Source: Acinetobacter lwoffii (GTDB lineage: Bacteria; Pseudomonadota; Gammaproteobacteria; Pseudomonadales; Moraxellaceae). Taken from it: a DNA stretch of 64,000 bases. How positions within the stretch are numbered: position 1 is the stretch's first letter; each line of letters starts with the position of its first letter. Made by a program: the position numbers and the translations under genes. This document shows, piece by piece, positions 44,911-52,460 of the stretch. The stretch lies in NCBI RefSeq assembly GCF_019343495.1, contig NZ_CP072552.1, positions 1 to 64,000 of the forward strand, given 5' to 3'. The notes beneath the pieces are model-generated. The model searched no databases. It saw only the letters and a program-made list of their open reading frames with translations, and had not been told where the DNA came from.

Positions 44911-45817
44911 GAATTTCTTCTCAAAAACAGTCTTATCAATTGCATTAATAAGTATATCAAACTTAACTTTTGCTAATAGCAGCACTTCGGAACAAGAAAG
45001 TAATATTACAAATGGTATGAGAGTCTTATTACAGGAGTCTGGTGGCTTAAGATATAGCCCCCAAGAATTGTATCCAGAATATTATTCAATGGAAAATGCA
45101 AATGGGGGAGATAATATTATTTTGACTGCAAGAAAGAGATCAGACGGATCTCACGATGATCATCTTAAAGAACATGGCGGACAAATTTATCAAGTAACAA
45201 GACTTGAAAATGCATGGATGGTTGATGAAGACGGTAAGGGCAACCTAGGAACAAAGCTTGAAACTTTGATTGGAACAGATGAAAATCGTCTATTTATTGA
45301 AGCCAATTCGGAAAAGTCAGAAAGTAATGATCCAAAATATGCTGTATCAGCACTTTATAGCCGTAACGTAGCCCCATTTTGGGATATACAAGCTGGTGTA
45401 AGATATAGCGAAGATAAAAATAGCAGCAACAGTGATCGAGTTGATGGTGTTATTGGTGTATTAGGATTAGCTCCTTATTTCTTTGAAACACAAGCATATC
45501 TTTATGGCGGTGAGAATAATTTTTGGGGAGCAAGTTTTGAATTAGAACGTGATTTGCTTTTAACTCAGAAACTTATTACTCAACCTTATATCGAAGCAGA
45601 TGTAATATTTAGCGATGATTCTAACTATGCTGCAAAATCAGGTTTATCAGAACTTAAAACTGGTATCAAAACCCGATATGAGATTACTAAGCGAATTAAA
45701 CCTTTCATTGATGTTGCTTACCAATATGAAAAAGGACAGAAAGCCACTTCTATGCAAGAGGCAACAGAGTCTGAAAAGGGATGGAAATATGGTGCAGGTA
45801 TCGAATTAGTTTTTTAA
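44897..45817 (+). CDS. copB: CopB/PcoB outer-membrane copper-resistance protein, copy 2
   Basis: 306 residues. A signal peptide (QITKNFFSKTVLSIALISISNLTFA) is followed by a linker that, unlike copy 1, lacks the Met/His run and instead reads YSPQELYPEYYSMENANGGDNI. The beta-barrel part (KEHGGQIYQVTRLENAWMVDEDGKGN ... SEKGWKYGAGIELVF) matches CopB. It overlaps copA by 14 bp and has a tetraloop terminator beyond it. This is the second complete CopB in the window. Confidence 0.92.
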   Translation: MQITKNFFSKTVLSIALISISNLTFANSSTSEQESNITNGMRVLLQESGGLRYSPQELYPEYYSMENANGGDNIILTARKRSDGSHDDHLKEHGGQIYQVTRLENAWMVDEDGKGNLGTKLETLIGTDENRLFIEANSEKSESNDPKYAVSALYSRNVAPFWDIQAGVRYSEDKNSSNSDRVDGVIGVLGLAPYFFETQAYLYGGENNFWGASFELERDLLLTQKLITQPYIEADVIFSDDSNYAAKSGLSELKTGIKTRYEITKRIKPFIDVAYQYEKGQKATSMQEATESEKGWKYGAGIELVF

Positions 45818-45834
45818 AATAATATGACTTGGAA

Positions 45835-45866
45835 TCATGAATGGTAGCTTCGGCTACTATTCATGA
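45835..45866 (+). terminator. Terminator after copB copy 2
   Basis: A 14-bp stem with one G-T pair and a ttcg loop (tcatgaatggtagc / gctactattcatga), 18 bp after the stop. Confidence 0.7.
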
Positions 45867-45929
45867 AATTGTTGTCATTTCCTTTCGAATCTGTAAAACT
45901 AAAAAAGCTTAAATTTTGGTCTTATCTCT

Positions 45930-46128
45930 ATGCAGTGGTTAAAAACATGCCTATCGCTGTTTTTATCGTTTGCTATCCTTTTAGTAGGATCGGCTGCTGC
46001 TGCTTCGTCTGTACATAAGCGGTGTTTAATGCCATCTGAACAGATGAAATCCATGCAAATGGAAGCATCTCAAAACCAGGATATGATGCATACCGACTGT
46101 ATGAAAGTTGAAGCAAAGGTCAAAAAAA
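45930..46128 (+). pseudogene. Secreted Met/Cys protein cut by an IS6 element
   Basis: About 66 codons from ATG 45930: a signal peptide (KTCLSLFLSFAILLVGSAAA), then CLMPSEQMKSMQMEASQNQ and TDCMKVEAKVKK. The IS6 element begins at 46129 and the frame then ends in element DNA. Its place after copA-copB and the Cys/Met content suggest a relative of the protein at 11068-11484, but the overlap is too short to be sure. Confidence 0.6.
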
Positions 46129-46948
46129 GGCACTGTTGCAAATAGAGATTTGAGTCGATGAAGTTCCTTTTTAAAAGTGCTTAGAGACCGAAAACCCTGT
46201 TGATTAGACACACTTCACCTTGAGGCTGACCATAATAAAATGACGATGCTTGTCCTTTACGTAGTGCACGCATGACTTCAATACCTTTAATTGTGGCATA
46301 AGCCGTCTTCATAGATTTGAATCCTAATGTGGCCCTGATGATCCGCTTTAACTTACCATGATCACATTCAATGACATTATTTTTATACTTAATCTGCCTG
46401 TGCTCAATATCTACTGGACATTTTCCTTCTCGCTTTAACCGTGATAAAGCATGGCCATAGGTCGCTGCTTTATCTGTATTGATGACCCGTGGAATTTGCC
46501 ATTTTTTCACCGTATTGAAGATCTTTCCTAGAAAACTATAGGCTGATTTACTGTTCCGTCTAGCGGAAAGGTAAAAGTCAATCGTATGACCCCGTTGATC
46601 AACTGCACGATACAGGTAAGTCCATCGCCCCTTCACTTTGATATAAGTCTCATCCATATGCCATGAATGTAAATCTGTAGGATTACGCCAATACCAGCGT
46701 AACCGTTTTTCCATTTCTGGAGCATAACGCTGAACCCAACGATAAATTGTACTGTGATCCACATTTATGCCTCGTTCAGCGAGCATTTCTTGAAGTTCAC
46801 GATAGCTGATGCCATATTTACAATACCAACGAACAGCCCAAAGAATGATTTCACCTTGAAAGTGCCGACCGTGGAAGGGATTCATCTGCTGTATCTCGAA
46901 ATAAATAAGATATTTAGCTTATCATGTCAGCCTATTTGCAACAGTGCC
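46129..46948 (-). mobile_element. IS6-family element, copy 2 (diverged)
   Basis: 820 bp with ends ggcactgttgcaaata / tatttgcaacagtgcc. The transposase differs from copies 1 and 3 at many positions. No 8-bp direct repeat (caaaaaaa on the left, tgaaaaat on the right). It joins the truncated cop gene to the second resolvase, 7 bp ahead of the latter's start codon. Confidence 0.9.
46181..46885 (-). CDS. IS6-family DDE transposase, copy 2
   Basis: 234 residues. It is the same family as copies 1 and 3, but with changes such as SWHMDETYIKVKGRW in place of SWHIDETYVKVNGRW and VINTDKAATYG in place of VINTDKAPTYG. The catalytic residues (Asp, Asp, and Glu in NNVIECDHGKL) are kept and it appears intact. 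With copy 1, in the same direction 33.6 kb away, it could move the metal-resistance block as a translocatable unit. Confidence 0.93.
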   Translation of the reverse strand: MNPFHGRHFQGEIILWAVRWYCKYGISYRELQEMLAERGINVDHSTIYRWVQRYAPEMEKRLRWYWRNPTDLHSWHMDETYIKVKGRWTYLYRAVDQRGHTIDFYLSARRNSKSAYSFLGKIFNTVKKWQIPRVINTDKAATYGHALSRLKREGKCPVDIEHRQIKYKNNVIECDHGKLKRIIRATLGFKSMKTAYATIKGIEVMRALRKGQASSFYYGQPQGEVCLINRVFGL

Positions 46949-46955
46949 TGAAAAA

Positions 46956-47522
46956 TTGAAAGGCCAAAAAGTAGGGTATATCCGGGTAAGTTCTGTCGAG
47001 CAAAACACTGGACGTCAACTTGAGGGAATTGAAGTCGACCGGATTTTTGTTGACCGTGCTTCAGGTAAAAATACTGACCGACCTAAATTTCAGGAAATGT
47101 TGAACTATGTCCGGGAAGGGGACAGGGTGATTGTACATTCCATGGATCGTTTTGCGCGAAGCCTGAAAGATTTGGTCACTGAAGTAGATAAACTGGTCAA
47201 ACGAGGGATTGCCATCCAGTTTGTAAAAGAAAATATTACTTTTACGGCCGAATCCACCCCGATGGATAATTTGATGCTGCAATTGATGGGTGCTTTTGCA
47301 CAGTTCGAACGTGAGATCATTTTAGAGCGGCAAAAGGAAGGAATAAAACTCGCCTCTGCTCAGGGGAAGTACAAAGGTCGGGTGCATAAACTAAAGCCTG
47401 ACCAAGCTGAAGCTTTACGACAAGCATGGAGGGAAGGGAAGTATCCATCAAAAATGGCATTAGGAAAAGCTTTTGGGATTAGTCGTCAGGCGGTATACCG
47501 ATATTTACAAGTTAGTGAATAG
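46956..47522 (+). CDS. Serine resolvase/invertase, copy 2
   Basis: About 188 residues from TTG 46956 (KGQKVGYIRVSSVEQN). Apart from a few substitutions (for example MLQLMGAF for MLQMMGAF, and KAFGISRQAVYRYLQVSE at the end) it equals copy 1 at 29545. The IS6 element ends 7 bp ahead of the start, so the native ribosome site is lost. An in-frame GTG inside the IS6 end (46944) could serve as start. Catalytic Ser and the C-terminal helix-turn-helix are intact. Confidence 0.88.
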   Translation: MKGQKVGYIRVSSVEQNTGRQLEGIEVDRIFVDRASGKNTDRPKFQEMLNYVREGDRVIVHSMDRFARSLKDLVTEVDKLVKRGIAIQFVKENITFTAESTPMDNLMLQLMGAFAQFEREIILERQKEGIKLASAQGKYKGRVHKLKPDQAEALRQAWREGKYPSKMALGKAFGISRQAVYRYLQVSE

Positions 47523-47686
47523 CTTATTGGGATTGGCAACTAAATTTAGTTTAACTTATAAAAATCATGAAACATTGTTCGAATTTTAAGCGTGGAACAT
47601 AAATAATCAATAAAAAGCCGCTCTGGTACCCTATGCCCCACAACGGCTTGATCTAATATACTGAAATTTAATGATAAATATCAAGT

Positions 47687-47714
47687 ATTTCGTATAAGGT
47701 GTATTATGTTAATT
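47687..47714 (+). other. pdif site (C/D orientation), spacer ggtgta
   Basis: The XerC half is atttcgtataa, the spacer ggtgta and the XerD half ttatgttaatt. It is the left edge of the ohr module. Confidence 0.9.
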
Positions 47715-47775
47715 TTAGAAAAATTAATTAATTTTCAGAATCATAGTGACTCATATCACCAGATAATAAGATTTC

Positions 47776-48207
47776 TTAAATTTTCTCTGATAACACTTTA
47801 ACCAATGACTTTAATTCTTCTTTTAGTTTATTTAAATTTTCAAGTTGAATACTTTGAGTCAGCTCTTTAGGAATCATTTCTGCGGCAGCTCGTAGCTCTC
47901 GACCCTTTTCTTTTAATGAAATAAGGACTCTTCTTTCATCATTAGGATCACGTGATCGATTAATAAGTTCAGACTTTTCCATTCTTTTTAGTAAGGGCGT
48001 TAGTGTCCCACTATCCAGGTGTAAAATTTGTCCAAGATCACCCACACTTACACATTCTTTTTCCCATAAAACCAACATCACTAAATATTGAGGATAAGTG
48101 AGTCCGAGAGGTGTAAGAAAAGGGCGATAAGCTTTTACGATTAAATTAGATGCAGCATAAATAGGAAAACATAGTTGCTCATCTAGGCAAAGCTGATTCT
48201 TGGACAT
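47776..48207 (-). CDS. ohrR: OhrR-like MarR-family peroxide sensor
   Basis: 143 residues. The redox Cys is in LDEQLCFPIYAASNLIVKAYRP at residue 13, as in OhrR. The winged helix is seen in LGQILHLDSGTLTPLLKRMEKSELINRSRDPNDERRVLISL. It probably represses ohr until organic peroxides oxidise the Cys. It is 6 bp downstream of ohr on the same strand, unlike the divergent layout in many bacteria. Confidence 0.9.
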   Translation of the reverse strand: MSKNQLCLDEQLCFPIYAASNLIVKAYRPFLTPLGLTYPQYLVMLVLWEKECVSVGDLGQILHLDSGTLTPLLKRMEKSELINRSRDPNDERRVLISLKEKGRELRAAAEMIPKELTQSIQLENLNKLKEELKSLVKVLSEKI

Positions 48208-48213
48208 AGCTTT

Positions 48214-48642
48214 TTATTTGGTATAGACAGTGGTCGATACCTGTATATTACCTCGAATAGCGTTGGAATAAGGACATACTTGATGCGTTTGTTCCACGAT
48301 CTTCTCTGCATCAGCTTGTGAAATACCTGAAAGAGTGACATCTAAGTGTACTGTTAAGGAAAATCCACCATTGCCATTAGCAACCATGCCAACAGTACTC
48401 AGGACTTCTACATCGTTATCACGGATTTTATGTTCTTTATTGCTACGAGTTACATGGATCACGGCATTTCCAAAGCATGCAGCATAGCCAGCTGCAAATA
48501 ATTGCTCAGGATTCGTTGCATCACCTCGACCACCTAATTCTTTTGGCAAAGCTAATTTTAGTTCTAAGATACCATCTTCACTACGAATATTCCCTGAACG
48601 TCCACCGATTGCTTTAACTTGGGTAGAATAAAGATTACTCAT
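48214..48642 (-). CDS. ohr: Ohr organic hydroperoxide reductase (OsmC family)
   Basis: About 142 residues from ATG 48642 (MSNLYSTQVKAIGGRSGNI); the frame extends 11 codons further. The two active Cys are in FAAGYAACFGNAVIHVTR and HQVCPYSNAIRGN. The Arg and Glu near RSGNIRSEDGILELKLALPKELGG also fit. Ohr reduces organic hydroperoxides using lipoamide. It is first in the ohr-ohrR pair of a pdif module. Confidence 0.93.
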   Translation of the reverse strand: MSNLYSTQVKAIGGRSGNIRSEDGILELKLALPKELGGRGDATNPEQLFAAGYAACFGNAVIHVTRSNKEHKIRDNDVEVLSTVGMVANGNGGFSLTVHLDVTLSGISQADAEKIVEQTHQVCPYSNAIRGNIQVSTTVYTK

Positions 48643-48661
48643 TTTAATTACCTTTAAATAA

Positions 48662-48679
48662 TATATTGTGTGCAATATA
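48662..48679. promoter_or_regulatory. OhrR operator candidate
   Basis: tatattg-tgtg-caatata, a 7-bp inverted repeat 20 bp upstream of the ohr start. The AT-rich dyad is consistent with MarR/OhrR sites. Confidence 0.55.
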
Positions 48680-48719
48680 ATTGTATAAAATTTAATTTAT
48701 GTCAAATTTTTTATATGCG

Positions 48720-48747
48720 ATTTAACATAATGGCTGTTATACGCAAT
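48720..48747 (-). other. pdif site (D/C orientation), spacer cagcca
   Basis: Read on the minus strand: XerC half attgcgtataa, spacer cagcca, XerD half ttatgttaaat. It is the right edge of the ohr module. Confidence 0.88.
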
Positions 48748-48753
48748 AAAAAA

Positions 48754-48773
48754 ACCTGGGCACCAACCCAGGT
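48754..48773. terminator. Short hairpin between two pdif sites
   Basis: acctggg-N6-cccaggt with A and T runs outside. It separates the ohr and tautomerase modules. Confidence 0.6.
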
Positions 48774-48823
48774 CTAAAATTTAAAAAACAGATAAATATC
48801 AGTGCAATAAACTCATTTTTCTA

Positions 48824-48851
48824 ATTTCGCATAACGTGTATTATGTTAATT
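48824..48851 (+). other. pdif site (C/D orientation), spacer cgtgta
   Basis: The XerC half is atttcgcataa, the spacer cgtgta and the XerD half ttatgttaatt. It is the left edge of a 0.5-kb one-gene module. Confidence 0.88.
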
Positions 48852-48860
48852 TTAGGAAAT

Positions 48861-49250
48861 TTAAACACTTACCTGATAATTTAACTGTAGTTCATCCGCA
48901 TTTTCCCCTCTAATGCCCCAGTTTTCTTTAGGAGTTTCAAATATAGTTATCTCAACATCATTTGAATCAATACCGCATAGATTGTTTATATTTTCGAATA
49001 GAGTCTTAATAAATGCTTTTTTAGTCTCTTTTGTTCGTCCATCGAACATGGAAATTTCAATAATTATATAAGATGTACTGCGGTCTGCTGGATATATAAA
49101 ATTTTTGGATTCTAGTGGAATAAAACGTTGAAACCTTTTTTCTTCAGGGTATTTTAATTCTTTAACTAAAGCCTGATGGATAGCTTTACTTAAATTATCA
49201 CGATGTAATTCTATAGTTTCATCTAAAGCATAAATTTTTATCTGAGACAT
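48861..49250 (-). CDS. Tautomerase-like protein without the N-terminal proline
   Basis: 129 residues. The pattern IKIYALDETIELHRDNLSKAIHQALVKELKYPEEKRFQRFIPLE... and IFETPKENWGIRGENADELQ fits the tautomerase superfamily (YusQ-like branch, ending ETPxENWxxxxG). The usual catalytic Pro directly after Met is replaced by Ser (MSQIKIYA), so classical tautomerase chemistry seems unlikely unless the start is misread. It is the only gene in a small pdif module. Its role on the plasmid is unknown. Confidence 0.8.
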   Translation of the reverse strand: MSQIKIYALDETIELHRDNLSKAIHQALVKELKYPEEKRFQRFIPLESKNFIYPADRSTSYIIIEISMFDGRTKETKKAFIKTLFENINNLCGIDSNDVEITIFETPKENWGIRGENADELQLNYQVSV

Positions 49251-49298
49251 TACTTTCTCTAAATTAAAACCCTAATTTTAGCTTAATCTCCCCCTCCC

Positions 49299-49326
49299 AT
49301 TTAAGATAATGGCTGTTATACGAAAT
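49299..49326 (-). other. pdif site (D/C orientation), spacer cagcca
   Basis: Read on the minus strand: XerC half atttcgtataa, spacer cagcca, XerD half ttatcttaaat, with one change from ttatgttaa. It is the right edge of the tautomerase module. Confidence 0.8.
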
Positions 49327-49333
49327 GAAAAAA

Positions 49334-49351
49334 CCTAGACTCTGGTCTAGG
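49334..49351. terminator. Short hairpin beside the pdif site
   Basis: cctagac-tctg-gtctagg, in the same position relative to its pdif site as the hairpin at 48754. Confidence 0.5.
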
Positions 49352-49487
49352 CTTAAAATTTAAAAAATGAATAGCTACCGATTTTGTAGACACCTTTTAG
49401 TTAGATAAAAAAGCAATTTTTTTGATCTTTAAAGAATGAGGATATAAGCTGTTTAAAACTTAATTCTAATTGGTTAATAGGTGAAAA

Positions 49488-49949
49488 ATGAAATTAGCAG
49501 AAGCTCTCTTACTTCGAAGTGATCAACAAAAAAAAATTATTTCACTAAAACAACGTATCAATGCAAATGTATTGGTACAAGATGGTGATCAACCATCTGA
49601 AGATCCAAATGAACTACTAAAACAAGTATTTTCTTTAATTCAAGAATTTCAAAAATTAAGTTATGCAATTCATGAAACTAATGCTTTAACAAAATTAAAT
49701 GATGGCCGTTCTCTACTTGCTTTATTGACTTTGCGTGATGAATTTGTAGAACAGCACAAAACCCTAACTGCAGCAATAAGTAATACATCTCGTGAATCTG
49801 ATCGTTATAGTACGCGGGAAATAAAGTGGCATAAAGTTATTCCAGTTTCATCATTACAAAAACAAGCTGATGATATTAGTCTTAAATTACGTGATTTAAA
49901 CGTGTTAATTCAGTCGAATAATTGGAAAATTGATTTGATTGAAGCCTAA
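49488..49949 (+). CDS. DIP1984-family protein
   Basis: 153 residues. The family pattern is clear: MKLAEALLLRSDQQKKIISLKQRINANVLVQDGDQPSEDPNELLKQ, then a helical middle and QKQADDISLKLRDLNVLIQSNNWKIDL. It is probably an all-helical cytosolic protein. No biochemical function is established. ggtgaaaa precedes the start. It lies between two pdif sites that have the same orientation. Confidence 0.85.
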   Translation: MKLAEALLLRSDQQKKIISLKQRINANVLVQDGDQPSEDPNELLKQVFSLIQEFQKLSYAIHETNALTKLNDGRSLLALLTLRDEFVEQHKTLTAAISNTSRESDRYSTREIKWHKVIPVSSLQKQADDISLKLRDLNVLIQSNNWKIDLIEA

Positions 49950-50608
49950 TAGTCCTTTAGATATAATCAAGTTGAACATACTGGGCGAGTACAAGATCCC
50001 CTACTTCCACAACATAGGATTGTAAATAAAGTGTAGTGGCTTGCAAAGCAAGTGGATAAGCTTAAAATTTTAAGTACAAATCAATCCATCACTTGGCATA
50101 ACTCAAATCTTTGTGCAAACAAAGTTACACGTTACTTATAACTACCATGTACTGACAGTATGTTCACCTCAATTACTAAAAATAAAGAAATGAGCAAGCA
50201 TCAGCTCAACTACATTTCTATTTTTAATTCAGTTCGGCTTTGTTGTATAAAGAGCTGAAAGATAGACTTTGAAAATTATAAAAATCGGAAATTTATGATA
50301 TAAAAAATGTGCTCGACGATGTCGAAAAGCCGACTTGGAAACAAGTCGGCTTTTTTAAACAACTTTGTAATATTCTCTAAATGATAATGGTTTAAAAAGT
50401 AGGTATTTATTGATTCTTACTATTTTATCAAAGACTCTATTTCGAAAACTATCCCTCAATTTTTGTGGGTTAGAGCTTACAAAGATATCGGCTTTTTTTG
50501 GTTATTTGGAATAGGACTAATTTGCCTAACAGATTGGTATATATAACAATTTTATTATTTATATAATTTATATAAAATAAGCAAAAAGAATTTCACTACA
50601 AGGAAATC
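49950..50608. other. Intergenic region with a terminator
   Basis: No supported gene. A strong terminator, aaaagccgacttg / caagtcggctttt with T tail, lies at 50325-50356. The transcript it ends is not identified. Confidence 0.5.
50325..50356 (+). terminator. Intrinsic terminator without an assigned gene
   Basis: A 13-bp perfect stem with gaaa loop and T6 tail. The nearest upstream gene stops 375 bp before it, so an unannotated RNA could end here. Confidence 0.8.
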
Positions 50609-50743
50609 ATGAGAAAAAAGATCACCTATCTAGCTGGGGCTATGACCATAGTTTTACTAATAGCGGTGATTAAACATGAAAATGAAGTAAAGGGGGATGA
50701 ACAATTTAGATATTTAGATTCCATAGCATCTAAGCAACCTTAG
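50609..50743 (+). CDS. Small membrane-anchored protein (44 residues)
   Basis: ATG 50609 with aagga 6 bp upstream. It encodes a hydrophobic N-terminal segment (KITYLAGAMTIVLLIAVI) followed by a charged part (KHENEVKGDEQFRYLDSIAS). It could be a single-pass membrane protein. It is not recognised, and it is too short for reliable family matching. It ends 48 bp before the pdif site at 50791. Confidence 0.45.
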   Translation: MRKKITYLAGAMTIVLLIAVIKHENEVKGDEQFRYLDSIASKQP

Positions 50744-50790
50744 TAAAATTGCACTTATATTTAGAAATACTAGATCATATAAAAACCATT

Positions 50791-50818
50791 ATTTAACATA
50801 AAATCTCTTATTCGAAAT
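50791..50818 (-). other. pdif site (D/C orientation), spacer gagatt
   Basis: Read on the minus strand: XerC half atttcgaataa (one change), spacer gagatt, XerD half ttatgttaaat. The spacer matches the site at 1484. The two sites bracket all accessory modules, and the backbone lies outside them. Confidence 0.7.
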
Positions 50819-50886
50819 TTATCGCATCGCATGTAATTCCAAAGTAAATAGTATTATATTTCAAAAATTTATACTATAAGAAATAG

Positions 50887-51546
50887 GGGCGTAAACCCGA
50901 AAAGCTGATGCGGATCAATGCCCAATTGGAAAACTTTGTCGAGTATGACTAGGACGATACCAATTTAAATAAGGCAGAATTCCAGAAACATACCTCACAA
51001 TACAAATATCTGTACAACAACGTCCGTGTGGTCCAGCCTAAAGACAAAGTATCGGTCCTCAATGATGTCAATTTCCAACTGGAACTGATCCACCGCGATA
51101 CCGTGAATGTCGGTTATATCCTGAATTTACTGCAATCGGTGGTCAATCATAAAGATCCAGAAAAGAAACAACAGTATCGTTCCCAAGTGCAAGATATCAT
51201 CTCGACCAACCACAACTTGTATGACAAACAAGAGCTGATTCAAAAGTTTCTGGATGAAAACATTCCACGCATGGCCGATGGTCAAAGCGTTGAACAAGCC
51301 TTTGTTCAGTTTTGGGATGTGGAGAAAGAAAAGGCACTGAATGAGCTGTGTCAAAAAGAAGCCATCAAACCTGAAGTCTTCAAAACGGTGCTCAGCCAAT
51401 ATGAATACACCCAGCGTCTACCTAGCCGGGAAGATGTCAAAGACTTACCGATTGCTCGCCCTAAGATCTCAAAACGTAAGACCATGATGAATACCCTGGT
51501 TCTCAAAACTCGAAACTTTATTGAAAAGTTCTATCGAGGCTTATAA
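50887..51546 (+). pseudogene. hsdR remnant (C-terminal end of a type I restriction subunit)
   Basis: An in-frame series reads KPEKLMRINAQLENFVEYD, then a TAG at 50950, and continues KAEFQKHTSQYKYLYNNVRVV and onward to KTRNFIEKFYRGL. This resembles the C-terminal helical part of HsdR, which contacts HsdM. The ATPase and nuclease parts are missing and the stop breaks the frame, so it cannot restrict DNA. No hsdM or hsdS is near. A terminator follows at 51558-51586. Confidence 0.75.
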
Positions 51547-51557
51547 GTCCCTGAAAC

Positions 51558-51586
51558 AAAAAATGCCTGAACTTCAGGCATTTTTT
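51558..51586. terminator. Terminator after the hsdR remnant
   Basis: aaaaaatgcctga / tcaggcatttttt, a 13-bp perfect stem with a 3-base loop and T tail. Confidence 0.8.
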
Positions 51587-51629
51587 ACGTCATCACTAAC
51601 AGCTTAAAACAATCAAAAAAACTAGAGTC

Positions 51630-51854
51630 TTAGTCTTTTGAATACGACTTAATTTTTTCGAAAATAGGGTAAAAGTCTACACCCTCATCTTTCATGCTAG
51701 AAAGCAAATAAACCAGAACAGCAATATGAGTAGGTACTTTTCCGATCTTTTTATAGTTAGTTATGGAATTTGGGTTCATGTCCAATAATGTTGCAAATTC
51801 CTTAATTGAAAGACCTGCTTTCCCCATAAGTCTTTGAAATTCTTCGTACGGCAT
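51630..51854 (-). CDS. Small XRE-type regulator
   Basis: 74 residues, almost entirely a helix-turn-helix domain: FQRLMGKAGLSIKEFATLLDMNPNSITNYKKIGKVPTHIAVLVYLLSSM. It is probably a DNA-binding repressor. Two AT-rich palindromes (51915-51929, 51934-51950) lie between it and the divergent gene at 52004 and are its likely operators. The target function is unknown. Confidence 0.8.
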   Translation of the reverse strand: MPYEEFQRLMGKAGLSIKEFATLLDMNPNSITNYKKIGKVPTHIAVLVYLLSSMKDEGVDFYPIFEKIKSYSKD

Positions 51855-51914
51855 CGTGATAAATACAATCTGTTTGGATTAGAAGTATAACACAGACCAT
51901 AAAATTACAAAAAT

Positions 51915-51950
51915 CACATAAATTATGTGACAAACACATTTTTTATGTGT
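51915..51950. promoter_or_regulatory. Two palindromes in the divergent XRE region
   Basis: cacata-aat-tatgtg (51915-51929) and acacat-N5-atgtgt (51934-51950) share the acata/tatgt core. They are spaced about two helical turns apart centre to centre (20 bp). Confidence 0.55.
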
Positions 51951-52003
51951 TATAAATAGCTTATCAATTAATCTATTTATCATCTCTATAGGAGAAACAT
52001 ACT

Positions 52004-52249
52004 ATGTACTCATACCCGGATTCAAACACTGAAAAGAAAATTGCTCTCATGATTATCAATGACTTTTTCATTCAAAAAGCCCATGAACTGTGGATTTTTT
52101 TACAACTCGATCAGTGCTTTAACGATTATGAAGCCACACTGATTTGGACTAGACGTTATTTAGAGAAGCATCCTGAGTGTGAGTACAGCGATATTCAAAA
52201 AGCTTTCCGTTCTTGTTTCCCTGAAAATTTCTTCAGCTTTGACTATTAA
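52004..52249 (+). CDS. Hypothetical protein divergent from the XRE gene
   Basis: 81 residues. It reads KIALMIINDFFIQKAHELWIFLQLDQCFNDYEATLIWTRRYLEKHPECEYSDIQKAFRSCFPENFF. It is mostly helical, with no signal peptide or membrane segment. It has a good ribosome site (ggagaaa) and an operator-rich leader, so it is probably expressed and repressed by the small XRE protein. I do not recognise a family. Confidence 0.65.
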   Translation: MYSYPDSNTEKKIALMIINDFFIQKAHELWIFLQLDQCFNDYEATLIWTRRYLEKHPECEYSDIQKAFRSCFPENFFSFDY

Positions 52250-52317
52250 TTGATGAATCGTCTTTCCTCTTTTGTAGCAGTTGAAATTAGAGTAAACGCT
52301 ATAAAAGAGGAAAAATT

Positions 52318-52438
52318 GGCAGTGTTGTAAATAGCTTTTCAGCTAAAGGTTCAATAGATGAATCACTTCCATAGTCGGCATCATCTTTGGGGCGAAATCA
52401 TTCTTTGGGCTGTGCGCTGGTATTGTAAGTATGGCAGT
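52318..52438 (+). pseudogene. IS6-family transposase fragment
   Basis: It begins ggcagtgttgtaaatagc, like an IS6 end, and after 40 bp reads MNHFHSRHHLWGEIILWAVR then WYCKYG. This aligns with the start of the intact transposases (MNPFHGRHFQGEIILWAVR). It stops where the 183-bp repeat array begins. Confidence 0.8.
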
Positions 52439-52460
52439 ATAGAAAGAGTTTTACATCACA

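Noticed and set aside
51028-51546. Working 172-residue protein from the GTG at 51028
   Set aside because: The frame is the end of an HsdR-like sequence that continues upstream through a stop codon; there is no ribosome site at 51028.
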